Source of the DNA: Paenibacillus monticola | Lineage (GTDB): Bacteria > Bacillota > Bacilli > Paenibacillales > Paenibacillaceae | Length of the DNA: 64,000 bases | Assembly (NCBI RefSeq): GCF_009664975.1 | Contig: NZ_WJXB01000003.1 | Coordinates: 496,001 to 560,000, forward strand | Direction of reading: 5' to 3' | Shown: piece after piece, positions 8,925 through 16,760 of the stretch | Layout: every line of letters begins with the position of its first letter | Numbering within the stretch: the first letter of the stretch is position 1 | The notes under the pieces: model-generated | Databases searched by the model: none | Told to the model about the DNA's origin: nothing | Seen by the model: only the letters and a program-made list of their open reading frames with translations | Made by a program: the position numbers and the translations under genes

Positions 8925-9590
8925 TTATCTTATATTCTGCGCCTTGCCGAGTGTTGGCTGAATCTTTGGCATCTTTGCCAGCTTCGGCTTGCCCAAAGAA
9001 GTAGTTAACGTAATAACATAGCCGGCTACGACTACTGCAATTACCGTATACAAAGTTTCCTTGAGAGGCATATAAAAGAGTGATAACGCCAGAACAATTA
9101 CATCCATCAGGATGAAAACCGTCCCTACCTTAATTCCTTTCCATTCACTGATCAGCAGCGACAAAATATCATCTCCGCCACTTGCTCCACCGCCACGCAG
9201 GACTAACCCTGCTCCTAAACCTGTAAGTACACCAGACAACAACGCCGCAAGCGGCAAATTATCCTGCAGATTAATGACCAAACCGGAATAACGTTCCATC
9301 AGTCCATAAAAGATTGTAAAGGCTGCTACAGACACAAATGTATTGCAGACGAACGCTTTCCCTTTGAATAGCATAGCGACCAAGAGTACTGGTATGTCCA
9401 GCACAAGAATAGAAATGGAAGGCGAAACCCCTAATACATATTTGCCGAGCAGCGACAAACCTACGAACCCGCCCTCGGTCAAATGATTCTGATAATTAAT
9501 GTGGTAATAAGCAAATGCAAGCAAAAATGTTCCAAACAAAATGACTGTCAATCGGAGCAGATAACTTACTCCGTTGTTGTGGTTCCTCAT
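8925..9590 (-). CDS. YitT-family membrane protein
   Basis: A 221-residue integral membrane protein of the YitT (DUF161) family, whose transport role is not established. Five hydrophobic segments are visible between about residues 10 and 195, with the family GGFVGLSLLGKY and RGGGASGGDDILSLL motifs (the latter about residues 131-145). Most YitT proteins are about 280 residues with a C-terminal soluble DUF2179 domain. This one stops soon after the last membrane segment with a basic tail, so it belongs to the short subgroup. GGGGAG precedes the ATG. The gene is preceded by an unusually long structured leader (9591-9850). Confidence 0.85.
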   Translation of the reverse strand: MRNHNNGVSYLLRLTVILFGTFLLAFAYYHINYQNHLTEGGFVGLSLLGKYVLGVSPSISILVLDIPVLLVAMLFKGKAFVCNTFVSVAAFTIFYGLMERYSGLVINLQDNLPLAALLSGVLTGLGAGLVLRGGGASGGDDILSLLISEWKGIKVGTVFILMDVIVLALSLFYMPLKETLYTVIAVVVAGYVITLTTSLGKPKLAKMPKIQPTLGKAQNIR

Positions 9591-9609
9591 ACAGGTCTCC
9601 CCTTATCGT

Positions 9610-9745
9610 ATATGGCGGCTAGACGTCCCACCAACCTCTACGACAGGTTATACCGGAGGTGTTGCTCCTTCGCATACAATACTCCCTTTCCCTCGTAGAG
9701 ATGGTCTCGTCAATTAACGGTACACGCACCTTCTACAGGGAAGCT
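9610..9745 (-). ncRNA. Candidate structured leader RNA upstream of the yitT-type gene
   Basis: The minus-strand leader contains several stems. TTCCCT-GTAGA (plus 9732-9742) pairs with TCTAC-AGGGAA-type sequence at 9688-9699. The same bases can instead form a perfect 8-bp stem, CTCTACGA (RNA from plus 9693-9700) with TCGTAGAG (plus 9636-9643). A third option is AACCT/AGGTT at 9633-9649, and GGTGG/CCGCC lies just before the ribosome site. The shared strand in mutually exclusive stems is typical of a switch. I could not match it to cobalamin, SAM, lysine, c-di-AMP, manganese or T-box signatures. Confidence 0.45.
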
Positions 9746-9773
9746 AAGTATAAGACAGATCATAACGTTTCCA

Positions 9774-9803
9774 AATCGTCCTTTGGGGAATCGTCCTTCG
9801 GGG
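9774..9803. repeat. Tandem 15-bp duplication in the yitT leader
   Basis: Two adjacent copies of AATCGTCCTTYGGGG (9774-9788 and 9789-9803) differ at one base. They lie between the promoter at about 9851 and the structured part of the leader. The near-identity suggests a recent slippage duplication, or two binding sites. Confidence 0.75.
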
Positions 9804-9850
9804 ACACATGGTATCCTGATCCTTTCTCTAATTTAATAAGTTCTAAGTAC

Positions 9851-9859
9851 ATTATACCA
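9851..9859 (-). promoter_or_regulatory. Extended -10 promoter for the yitT-type gene
   Basis: On the minus strand TGGTATAAT is a perfect extended -10 element. No good -35 hexamer is seen 17 bases upstream. Transcription from here would give a 5' leader of about 250 bases before the YitT start at 9590. Confidence 0.6.
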
Positions 9860-9904
9860 CGCTGAACTCCTTCTCTAAACCCTTTTACATAAAAAGTGAT
9901 CATT

Positions 9905-10405
9905 TTACACAGAATTGCGCAACAGCCTGTTGATCGTCTCACGTCTCACACCAATTAATTGTCCAATTTCTTCCTGGGTTAATAGGTCTGTTAGCGAAGT
10001 ACCATGTGCATAGTCATTAAACCAGCGGGTCAGCAGCTCCATCCGCTCACCTGGGGTTCCGACTGTAAGGTGATCAAGCCGCGTCTGCATGAAGCGCACC
10101 TTCTCCTGAAGCAGGATCGCAATTTCCAGCGCTTTACCCGGTTCTTCACGCAGCTGTCGATACCATTCCGCAGCCGAAATCGTCTCTACCTCACTCTTCA
10201 TCATAGCAACCGCTGTTCCATGCGCCTCCTTTGGCGTAATCAGAGAATGATGGGGAACCGTCTCTCCAGGATATAGAATGTTGAACAACACCATATTCCC
10301 GTTCTCATGTAGTCTCGTTACCTTGAACAGCCCGCTTTTGACCTGATACAGGAACTCGCAGCCGTCACCTTGCCGGAACAAGACCTCCCCTTTGTGCAGT
10401 ATCAT
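9905..10405 (-). CDS. Short Crp/Fnr-family transcriptional regulator
   Basis: A 166-residue regulator with a cyclic-nucleotide-binding-like beta barrel (about residues 3-80), the long dimer helix, and a C-terminal helix-turn-helix seen as TQEEIGQLIGVRRETINRLL at the extreme end. Typical members have about 220-230 residues. Here the first strands of the sensory domain and the wing after the recognition helix are both short. The ATG at 10405 has AAAGGAGAGG upstream, so the short form looks genuine rather than mis-called. No Cys cluster for an iron-sulfur centre is seen, so it is not a classic Fnr. The ligand is unknown. Confidence 0.8.
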   Translation of the reverse strand: MILHKGEVLFRQGDGCEFLYQVKSGLFKVTRLHENGNMVLFNILYPGETVPHHSLITPKEAHGTAVAMMKSEVETISAAEWYRQLREEPGKALEIAILLQEKVRFMQTRLDHLTVGTPGERMELLTRWFNDYAHGTSLTDLLTQEEIGQLIGVRRETINRLLRNSV

Positions 10406-10515
10406 CTCGCCCTCTCCTTTGCCTTCTCGTTATATATATTTTTAATTATACAAAAATAAACCTGCAAAATGGAGTTTATTCCAAATTGCATGGATGTACC
10501 CGTCCAAAAGAAGAG

Positions 10516-10555
10516 GGATGTCCCAAAGCCATTTGCATGGCTTATAGGACATCCC
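10516..10555 (-). terminator. Terminator of the fructose operon
   Basis: Arms GGGATGTCC and GGACATCCC, with an inner AAGCCAT/ATGGCTT stem, followed on the minus strand by a T-rich TCTTCTTTT tail. It lies 38 bases after the EIIA stop. Confidence 0.8.
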
Positions 10556-10593
10556 CGGAAATTGTTAAGTTAGATATTTTCAGAACAGGATAC

Positions 10594-11046
10594 TTACATA
10601 TTTTTGAGAATATCGATTAACTCCTGCTTGGTGCTTGCATTTAGCAGCGACTCGCGGAATTCATCATGGATCAGCTTGCGGGACAGCGCTACCAGAATCT
10701 TCAAATGCTCATTGCCAACGTTCTCTTGAGGCACAGCGATTAGAAACACAATAGATACAGGCGTGCCATCTAGGGAATCCCAGTCGGTAGGCTCGCTCAA
10801 ACGGGCTAAGGCCAGACCTGGTTTTGCAACGCCGGAAGATTTGCCGTGTGGGATTGCCACTCCAAAGCCGATGCCGGTAGAACCGGTAGCTTCACGAATA
10901 AGCACATCACGCACATATTGCTCGGCATCTGTTACCGAACCGGAGAGCTTAAGCCCTTCAGTCATCTGGGCAATAATAGTCTCTTTAGTCCCTGTCTCCA
11001 GGGGCAGGAATATCGTTTCTTCCGTCAATAGTTCATGAATATTCAT
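10594..11046 (-). CDS. Fructose PTS EIIA component
   Basis: A 150-residue cytoplasmic phosphocarrier of the fructose/mannitol PTS EIIA family. It accepts phosphate from HPr on a His and passes it to EIIB. The active-site His lies in GVAIPHGKSSGV (about residues 63-74), within the family context STGIGFGVAIPHG. Its start codon overlaps the EIIBC stop by four bases (ATGA), so the two are translationally coupled. Separate EIIA and EIIBC polypeptides contrast with the single-chain FruA of Bacillus subtilis. It is the last gene of the fru operon. Confidence 0.93.
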   Translation of the reverse strand: MNIHELLTEETIFLPLETGTKETIIAQMTEGLKLSGSVTDAEQYVRDVLIREATGSTGIGFGVAIPHGKSSGVAKPGLALARLSEPTDWDSLDGTPVSIVFLIAVPQENVGNEHLKILVALSRKLIHDEFRESLLNASTKQELIDILKNM

Positions 11047-12419
11047 TTAGTGCCAACTCCAATCGCAGGTTTATTTCTTTTGAACAGATTGACCAAGAGC
11101 GCAGTTACGACAGTACCGACTACAATAGCAAGCAGGTACATCATCGGCTGACCGATCGCATTGGGAACTGCCAGAACGAAGATGCCGCCATGCGGTGCAC
11201 GAAGTGTAGCATCAAATACCATGGACAGTGCTCCAGTCAGGCCAGAGCCAATCATAAATGCTGGAATGATGCGCAGTGGATCAGCAGCTCCGAATGGAAT
11301 GGCACCTTCAGTAATAAAGGAGAGCCCCAGGATGGAAGCGGCCTTGCCAGCTTCGCGTTCTTCAAGGGTAAATTTCTTTGGAGCCAATACGGTAGCCAGC
11401 CAGATGCCAAGCGGCGGAGTCATTCCTGCAGCCATTACAGCAGCCATAGGGCCATACACACCACTTGCCAACAAACCTACAGCAAAGGTATAAGCTGTTT
11501 TATTAAAAGGTCCACCCATGTCGATTGCCATCATGCCGCCCAATATGGCGCCTAGCAATATTTTATTACCCGAACCGATATTTTGCAGCCAAACGGTCAA
11601 AGCGTCCATCAAATCTTTAATCGGGGTTCCGATAACATAAATCATAAGCATACCGATGATAAATACCGACAGTAACGGCACGATAAGCAGCGGTTTCAGA
11701 CCTTCCATCGATTTCGGCAGCTTGATATATTTGATCAGATATCTGACGATATAACCAGCCAGGAAACCGGCGAGAATGCCGCCTAGGAAGCCAGCACCAA
11801 GGTCTTTAGATAACATACCACCCACAAGACCGGCAGCCAGTGCAGGTTTACCACCGATGGAAAAGGCGATGAATGCTGCCAGAATGGGCACCATAAGTCC
11901 CATCGCTGCGCCGCCGATTTGCAGTAGGTTGGCGAAAAAGGTTCCTTCTTCCGGATTAAGCTTAAAGAAGGACAAGGCGATCAAGAGACCCCCAGCAACT
12001 ACCAGCGGCAGCATATGGGATACACCATTCATTAGATTTTTGTAAAATGAATTTTCGGAACGTTCGCTGCTACCAATGGATGATCCGCCTTGTGGAGCTG
12101 CTGAGGCTGTTGAAGCCTGCAAAGCCAAAGCCTGATCAATCAGTTGGCCAGGAATTTTGATCCCTTGGGCAACAGCAACCCGCACAATTGGTTTGCCAGC
12201 AAAGCGCGCTTCATCCACATCTGTATCTGCTGCAATGATGATGGCATGAGCTTCAGCAATTTCCGCTGCGCTCAGTTCATTCTCAATACCGATTGCGCCC
12301 CGTGTCTCTACCTTGATTGGGACATTTTTTTCTCCTGCTGCCTTTTGCAGAGATTCAGCCGCCATATAAGTGTGGGCGATTCCGGTGGGACAAGCTGTAA
12401 CCGCTAATAGTTTTTTCAT
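11043..12419 (-). CDS. fruA: Fructose PTS EIIBC permease
   Basis: A 458-residue membrane transporter that imports fructose as fructose-1-phosphate. The EIIB domain comes first, with the phosphorylated Cys in TACPTGIAHTYMAAE (about residues 8-22). An Ala/Ser/Gln-rich linker (about 105-125) joins it to the EIIC domain, which has about nine to ten membrane helices and family motifs such as GGPFNKTAYTF and TEGAIPFGAADPLR. It lies 34 bases after fruK and overlaps the EIIA gene by four bases. Catabolite and FruR control are suggested by sites upstream of fruR. Confidence 0.95.
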   Translation of the reverse strand: MKKLLAVTACPTGIAHTYMAAESLQKAAGEKNVPIKVETRGAIGIENELSAAEIAEAHAIIIAADTDVDEARFAGKPIVRVAVAQGIKIPGQLIDQALALQASTASAAPQGGSSIGSSERSENSFYKNLMNGVSHMLPLVVAGGLLIALSFFKLNPEEGTFFANLLQIGGAAMGLMVPILAAFIAFSIGGKPALAAGLVGGMLSKDLGAGFLGGILAGFLAGYIVRYLIKYIKLPKSMEGLKPLLIVPLLSVFIIGMLMIYVIGTPIKDLMDALTVWLQNIGSGNKILLGAILGGMMAIDMGGPFNKTAYTFAVGLLASGVYGPMAAVMAAGMTPPLGIWLATVLAPKKFTLEEREAGKAASILGLSFITEGAIPFGAADPLRIIPAFMIGSGLTGALSMVFDATLRAPHGGIFVLAVPNAIGQPMMYLLAIVVGTVVTALLVNLFKRNKPAIGVGTK

Positions 12420-12453
12420 TTAATATTCCTCCTGCGAGCGTTTTTATAACCCT

Positions 12454-13398
12454 CTATACTTCAATGCTTGTAATCCCAACGTCTTGCAGGCGGGCAATAA
12501 CCTCTTCGGGGCCGCAGACTTGGGTCCCCGGTTTGGAGGCGGTTACACTGCCGGCTGCTGTAGCCCAGCGAAGTGTCTCGGTAAGACTGCGCCCGTGAAT
12601 TAAGCTTGAGGCAATCGCTGCTACCATCGAATCTCCGGCGCCTACGGTGCTTTCGGGCTTAATACTAAATGGACGGGCTCGAATGGCTTCATCCTTACTG
12701 ACGGCTACACTGCCTTCGCCCCCCATGGAGACAATGACCCAATGCGTTCCTTCGGCAATCAGCTGTCGTGCGGCTCGAACAATCTCTTGTTCAGTCGCAA
12801 GTGTGGCACCAACCAGCTGTTCCAGCTCATGAATATTCGGTTTGATTACATCCGGTCCAGCCTTCAAGCCATATCTCAGCGCGTCACCATCAGCATCCAG
12901 AATGGTCTTAACTCCTTTACTCCGGGCAGACTCAATTAACAAGGCATACTCTGAAGACTCTATTCCCGGAGGAACACTGCCTCCCAGCACGAGGATGTAT
13001 GCCTCTTCAAGCAGCAGATGTAATGCCTCGTGAAAAAGAGTTCGCTCAGGCTCCGATACAGTACCCCCACGTTCATTAATCTCTGTCGTGACCTGAACAT
13101 TACTGTCTACTACTTTGAGGTTCATTCTCGTCTCTGCCAGCGTTTCCGTAAATGAATGCCGGATATCTTCCTGCTCCAGCCGTTCGAGGATCAGCTTGCC
13201 AGTGTGTCCACCGATATAACCTACTGCAGTTACCTCTTCGTGAAAGCCCTTCAATACTTTAGCAACGTTAATTCCCTTGCCGCCCGCATCACTGCGGATA
13301 TCGTTGACTCGATTCAGTCCGCCAACCTCCAGACCGTCAATCGTTACTGTTTTGTCTAAAGCCGGATTCAAGGTAACTGTGATGACTAATTTCTTCAT
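12454..13398 (-). CDS. fruK: 1-phosphofructokinase
   Basis: A 314-residue PfkB-family kinase making fructose-1,6-bisphosphate from fructose-1-phosphate delivered by the PTS. The N-terminal TLNPALDKTV and GGKGINVAKVL motifs (substrate binding, about residues 36-47) and the C-terminal GAGDSMVAAIASSL motif with the catalytic Asp (about residue 245) are all present. GAGGAGG lies six bases before the ATG at 13398; an upstream in-frame start at 13434 overlaps the fruR end and is less likely. It is 16 bases after fruR and is the second gene of the operon. Confidence 0.95.
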   Translation of the reverse strand: MKKLVITVTLNPALDKTVTIDGLEVGGLNRVNDIRSDAGGKGINVAKVLKGFHEEVTAVGYIGGHTGKLILERLEQEDIRHSFTETLAETRMNLKVVDSNVQVTTEINERGGTVSEPERTLFHEALHLLLEEAYILVLGGSVPPGIESSEYALLIESARSKGVKTILDADGDALRYGLKAGPDVIKPNIHELEQLVGATLATEQEIVRAARQLIAEGTHWVIVSMGGEGSVAVSKDEAIRARPFSIKPESTVGAGDSMVAAIASSLIHGRSLTETLRWATAAGSVTASKPGTQVCGPEEVIARLQDVGITSIEV

Positions 13399-13414
13399 GA
13401 TAACCTCCTCTGCT

Positions 13415-14179
13415 TCACACCAGCGTGAAGTCAACGCCTAAGCTTGTAATCCCCCGAATAAAGCTCTCTGGTACGCCGGAATCGAGAATGCAATGATCCA
13501 TTTCCGTCAGATCTGCTACCTTGCAAAAAGAGATCTGGCCAATCTTACTGTGATCAGCAAGCAATATTACCTGCTTGGCAACAGCAATCATCTTGCGCTT
13601 CGTGGCCGCTTCCAGCATATTCGGTGTGGTGATGCCTTCATGTAAATCCAATCCGTTGGTGCCGAGAAATGCTTTATCCACCCGCACCATATCGAGAGAA
13701 CGTTCGGTCATCGGCCCTACAAAAGCCATCGTATCCGGCCGCAGCATTCCACCTGTGATGGAGACTTCAATATTCCGGCAATCCTTCAGCTCATTCAGAG
13801 CCATGATCGAATTGGTGATTACCTTGATATTGGAGAAGGACTTTAGCTCTCTGGCAATCTGCAGGGTCGTGGTTCCTCCATCCAGCAGGATGGCATCGCC
13901 CTCACGGATCATTTCCACAGCCTTGCGGGCAATCCGCAGCTTCTCATCGAGGAAACGGTCTTCCTTGTCCGGAATGGCTGCCTCAAAGTTAACGCTTTGC
14001 ATGGAGACTGCCCCGCCATGTGTGCGCTTTAGCAACCTCGCTTCTTCTAGCTCCTTAAGATCTCGGCGCACTGTAGATTCAGAAACACCCATTTTCTGAC
14101 TAAGTTCCTGAACAGAGCCTCGTGAATGCTGTTCTACAAACTGCACGATACTCCGCTTTCTTTCTTCCTCAAACTGCAC
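13415..14179 (-). CDS. fruR: DeoR-family fructose operon repressor
   Basis: A 254-residue repressor, first gene of the fru operon. The DeoR helix-turn-helix is at the N-terminus: VQELSQKMGVSESTVRRDLKELE (about residues 20-42), followed by the KRTHGGAV hinge. The C-terminal DeoRC sugar-phosphate-sensing domain holds DGGTTTLQIAREL and FLGTNGLDLHEGITTPN. In the family fructose-1-phosphate releases the repressor. Five helically phased repeats at 14251-14322, just upstream, are good candidates for its operator. The identification as FruR rests on the operon context. Confidence 0.93.
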   Translation of the reverse strand: MQFEEERKRSIVQFVEQHSRGSVQELSQKMGVSESTVRRDLKELEEARLLKRTHGGAVSMQSVNFEAAIPDKEDRFLDEKLRIARKAVEMIREGDAILLDGGTTTLQIARELKSFSNIKVITNSIMALNELKDCRNIEVSITGGMLRPDTMAFVGPMTERSLDMVRVDKAFLGTNGLDLHEGITTPNMLEAATKRKMIAVAKQVILLADHSKIGQISFCKVADLTEMDHCILDSGVPESFIRGITSLGVDFTLV

Positions 14180-14250
14180 CGCGTTCCCCTCCTTCTATAG
14201 GTTAGCGCAGCACTGAAAAGGTTTCTTAGGGCTTGCGCATATCTATATAT

Positions 14251-14322
14251 TATTATGACCGAATAATGATCATCTTAGTTTTAATGATGATCGTTAATGA
14301 CCACTTATGCTCATTTATGATT
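14251..14322 (-). promoter_or_regulatory. Phased repeat array upstream of fruR (candidate FruR operator)
   Basis: On the minus strand five copies of a 10-base motif close to RRTCATNAWW start at plus positions 14251, 14262, 14283, 14293 and 14313. The spacings are 11, 21, 10 and 20 bases, close to one or two helical turns, so all copies face the same side of the DNA. This suits cooperative binding by a DeoR-type repressor. Confidence 0.6.
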
Positions 14323-14357
14323 GTAACAGCGTTTTCATTCCCTGTAAAGCGCTTTTA
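14322..14357 (-). promoter_or_regulatory. Two candidate CcpA (cre) sites upstream of fruR
   Basis: Site one on the minus strand, TGAAAACGCTGTTA (plus 14324-14337), matches 13 of 14 positions of the TGWAANCGNTNWCA consensus. Site two, TGTAAAGCGCTTTTA (plus 14343-14357), is a near-palindrome around GCGC. They lie next to the repeat array, so glucose repression of the fru operon is likely. Confidence 0.55.
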
Positions 14358-14382
14358 TAAGAAAATATAAATCCACAAAAAA

Positions 14383-14425
14383 GAAGAAGATCCCTACTGC
14401 CCTTAAGGCCAATAAGGATCTTCTC
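14383..14425 (-). terminator. Minus-strand terminator upstream of the fru promoter
   Basis: Arms GAAGATCC and GGATCTTC separated by about 22 bases, followed on the minus strand by TTCTTTTTTGT. It probably ends transcripts coming from the 14762-15244 gene and insulates the fru promoter. The rest of 14180-14530 holds the operator sites already listed. Confidence 0.65.
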
Positions 14426-14530
14426 CGTATAAGTACCACCAGAAAGAAATTACGTCCCAACTGCCTATTTCATCTTCAGTGTTTATAACATATTTTATTA
14501 TACATAAAGGGGAAAGTGGGTGAGTAGGAG

Positions 14531-14752
14531 ATGGCCGATAAAAAAAATAGCAATCCATTAGAACCTGAAGAATTAAGCGCTGAAGATTATGCCATCATTG
14601 CTGCCGGGCTGACTGCTCTGGGTGATTTTTTCGCCTTTTTGTCACTGATGAAAGCAAAAGAGATCGCCAAGCAAACTGGAGGAACTACTGATATTATACC
14701 TGCACTCTTCATCCGGTCCAGAAACAAAAAGCCTACTCGAAAATCCCGCTAA
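14531..14752 (+). CDS. Small hypothetical protein, 73 aa
   Basis: A small protein with an acidic N-terminal third (EPEELSAEDYAI), a hydrophobic middle stretch (about residues 22-44) that could be one membrane helix, and a strongly basic tail (RNKKPTRKSR). TAGGAG precedes the ATG, so translation is likely. It ends ten bases from the end of the convergent stress-protein gene. No family recognised; the charge layout would place the N-terminus outside and the tail in the cytoplasm. Confidence 0.65.
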   Translation: MADKKNSNPLEPEELSAEDYAIIAAGLTALGDFFAFLSLMKAKEIAKQTGGTTDIIPALFIRSRNKKPTRKSR

Positions 14753-14761
14753 TTCTATTGT

Positions 14762-15244
14762 TCACATAGATTCAAGCGGAACTGCATGATGCTTATTAAA
14801 AAGAGAACTTACCCGCTTAATTTTCTCTTGTTCTAACGCAAGCATCACGATGATATGTTCTTTGTTTACATGCCGCGCGTAACCTTCGGCATCTCTCTGG
14901 GGAATACCCACTCCCATAAGGCTTACGGTTAATCCATCCAAAGCTGTATCCTCATCTAAACTTGCTCCCGCCAGTTTATGTGCTGCAGGTCCCGCTGCGA
15001 CAGCCGTATCAGGCAGCATATTCAACCCAACAGCAATCTCCTTGGCTGTTCCGAACAATCCCCCGTTGCCTATCCCGACTTCAGGTTTGCCAATACCGGA
15101 ATCCTTGCTGATCTGCTCCACGATATTTTTTTGCTTCGCCAGCACAGTTATCTTCTTGGGGTTGATTCCACTCCCCTGCAATGCCTTGATGGCCAATGTT
15201 GCGTCACTCCGATGTCCGAATATTCCTAGAATTAACACAGTCAC
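14762..15244 (-). CDS. General stress protein 17M-like (YflT) domain protein
   Basis: A 160-residue soluble protein resembling the YflT/general-stress-protein-17M domain family. Visible features are the early LILGIFGHRSDATLAIKALQ segment, a Gly-rich GIGNGGLFGTAKEIAVGL stretch (about residues 56-73), and GVGIPQRDAEGYARHVNKEHIIVML (about residues 112-136), which is the family core. The biochemical role is unknown; in Bacillus relatives are induced by general stress. Single-gene unit, convergent with the 73-aa gene and probably ended by the terminator at 14383-14425. Confidence 0.75.
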   Translation of the reverse strand: MTVLILGIFGHRSDATLAIKALQGSGINPKKITVLAKQKNIVEQISKDSGIGKPEVGIGNGGLFGTAKEIAVGLNMLPDTAVAAGPAAHKLAGASLDEDTALDGLTVSLMGVGIPQRDAEGYARHVNKEHIIVMLALEQEKIKRVSSLFNKHHAVPLESM

Positions 15245-15408
15245 TGCGCATCCCTCCTGTTAATGCGGTATTAACCGTCACATCCACAGGTTAAACCGCC
15301 GTGAATAAGGTTATAAAGATAGAGCAAGGTTTAGTATAATAGTAGAACACATTGATTCAAAAGATGTTATACATAATCTATGAATCTTACAATCAGGAGG
15401 TGCTGTGA

Positions 15409-16521
15409 TTGCTGCAAAGTAAATATTTTCGGACAAGTCTGGCTATAATCTCTTTTTTACTTATTCTGTTCTTGGGCTCCAAAGTTATTTTTCTATTCAC
15501 ACCGTTGGTTGAAATCTTCAACCTGCTGCTCGTGCCTATGATGCTGTCTGGCTTCATGTACTATCTATTGCGGCCGCTCGTTAGTCTGTTAGAGAAGAAA
15601 AAGCTGAACCGCGCCGTCTCCATTCTACTAATCTACATTGTGTTCGCCGGATTATTTGTGCTCTTCTGGGTGCTGGTCTGGCCGACCCTGCAGGAACAAA
15701 TTCAAAACTTCATTGATAATACCCCTTATCTGGTCCAAGGGCTCCAGAATCAGTTCAACAAACTGCAGGACAACCCAGCGCTATCACGCTTTTTCAAAGG
15801 GGATTCCGATCTGGCGACCCGGCTCTCAGGATATTTGAATGATGCCATCACCTGGGTAACCAATTCCATGTCCAATCTGATCGGTGTTATTTCCAGTATT
15901 GTAGTGATCATTGCCACTTTGCCGATCATTCTCTATTACATGCTGAAAGATGGCCATAAGCTATCGCCTATACTTCAGGGGCTGATTCCTAAGAAGTATC
16001 GTAGAGAAGGACAGGATATGCTGAAGGATATTGACAGTGCACTCAGCAGCTTTATCGTTACACGAGTTCTGTTGAATGTCGTTCTTGGTACCCTGCTGTA
16101 TATCGGCTTTCTGTTCATTGGATTGCCTTATTCATTACTGCTTGCTTTAATCTCAATCCCACTTAACTTTATTCCTTATGTCGGATCTCTGCTCGCTGCC
16201 GTCCCTGTCCTAATTGTAGGCTTTATTGAATCTCCTTCCATGGCTTTATGGGCGCTTATCATTATCGTAATTGCGCAGCAGATTCAAGATAATGTGCTTT
16301 CCCCGATTATTTACGGCAAATCGCTGGATGTGCATCCATTAACCACGGTTGTTCTCGTGCTAATAGGCGGAGATTTCTTCGGAATCATCGGGGTATTGAT
16401 CGCACTTCCGGTCTACATGATCATCAAGATCATTTTCGTGCGGATCTATGAGATTATTGTTGCGGAGCGGGTCGAAGAGGTACCGGAACAAGTGCCAGTC
16501 ACTACAGAAGAACCACTATAA
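15409..16521 (+). CDS. AI-2E family (TqsA-like) transporter
   Basis: A 370-residue membrane protein with about seven to eight hydrophobic segments, of the AI-2E/PerM/YdbI family. Members export small molecules or act as Na+/H+ antiporters; the substrate here is open. Family landmarks are FYYLLRP-like YYLLRPLVSLLEK near the N-terminus, ILYYMLKDGHKL (about residues 180-191), LPYSLLLALISIPLNFIPYVGS (about 241-262) and LSPIIYGKSLDVHPL (about 298-312). Translation starts at TTG 15409, with AGGAGG eight bases upstream. Monocistronic. Confidence 0.9.
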   Translation: MLQSKYFRTSLAIISFLLILFLGSKVIFLFTPLVEIFNLLLVPMMLSGFMYYLLRPLVSLLEKKKLNRAVSILLIYIVFAGLFVLFWVLVWPTLQEQIQNFIDNTPYLVQGLQNQFNKLQDNPALSRFFKGDSDLATRLSGYLNDAITWVTNSMSNLIGVISSIVVIIATLPIILYYMLKDGHKLSPILQGLIPKKYRREGQDMLKDIDSALSSFIVTRVLLNVVLGTLLYIGFLFIGLPYSLLLALISIPLNFIPYVGSLLAAVPVLIVGFIESPSMALWALIIIVIAQQIQDNVLSPIIYGKSLDVHPLTTVVLVLIGGDFFGIIGVLIALPVYMIIKIIFVRIYEIIVAERVEEVPEQVPVTTEEPL

Positions 16522-16608
16522 TGGATTGATAGTGTCTACTATATAAATTGAACTTAAGATTTCCCTAAACCGGCTTTAATCGTAACTGCGGTGAATGTTT
16601 GGACTTCC

Positions 16609-16679
16609 GGCCGCTGTTATCCTCTGATTTCCTGATTTGAACCGCTGATAGCGGTAGAAATCCGAGGATAAAGGCGGTC
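16609..16679. repeat. Long intergenic palindrome
   Basis: Nested inverted repeat: outer GGCCGC/GCGGTC arms, a 15-bp arm TTATCCTCTGATTTC matching its partner with one mismatch, and an inner ACCGCT/AGCGGT hairpin. It sits between the AI-2E gene and an IS remnant. It looks like a dispersed intergenic palindrome rather than a terminator, as no U-tract follows. Confidence 0.7.
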
Positions 16680-16760
16680 GCTACGCTCCTACAGTTCCAA
16701 AATTCCCCTCCGTTACTTTTGCCTTTTCTTATATTTTTAGTTCAACAGATATAGATATAC

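Noticed and set aside
9591..9770. yitT leader as a lysine, manganese or T-box element
   Set aside because: Some short words are similar (GGTGCG, GGGAGTA, GGTGGGAC) but the conserved cores of these classes are missing.
9760..9942. 60-codon minus-strand ORF with a PKDD repeat
   Set aside because: It overlaps the Crp/Fnr gene end, the promoter and the 15-bp duplication; the repeat in the peptide just reflects the DNA duplication.
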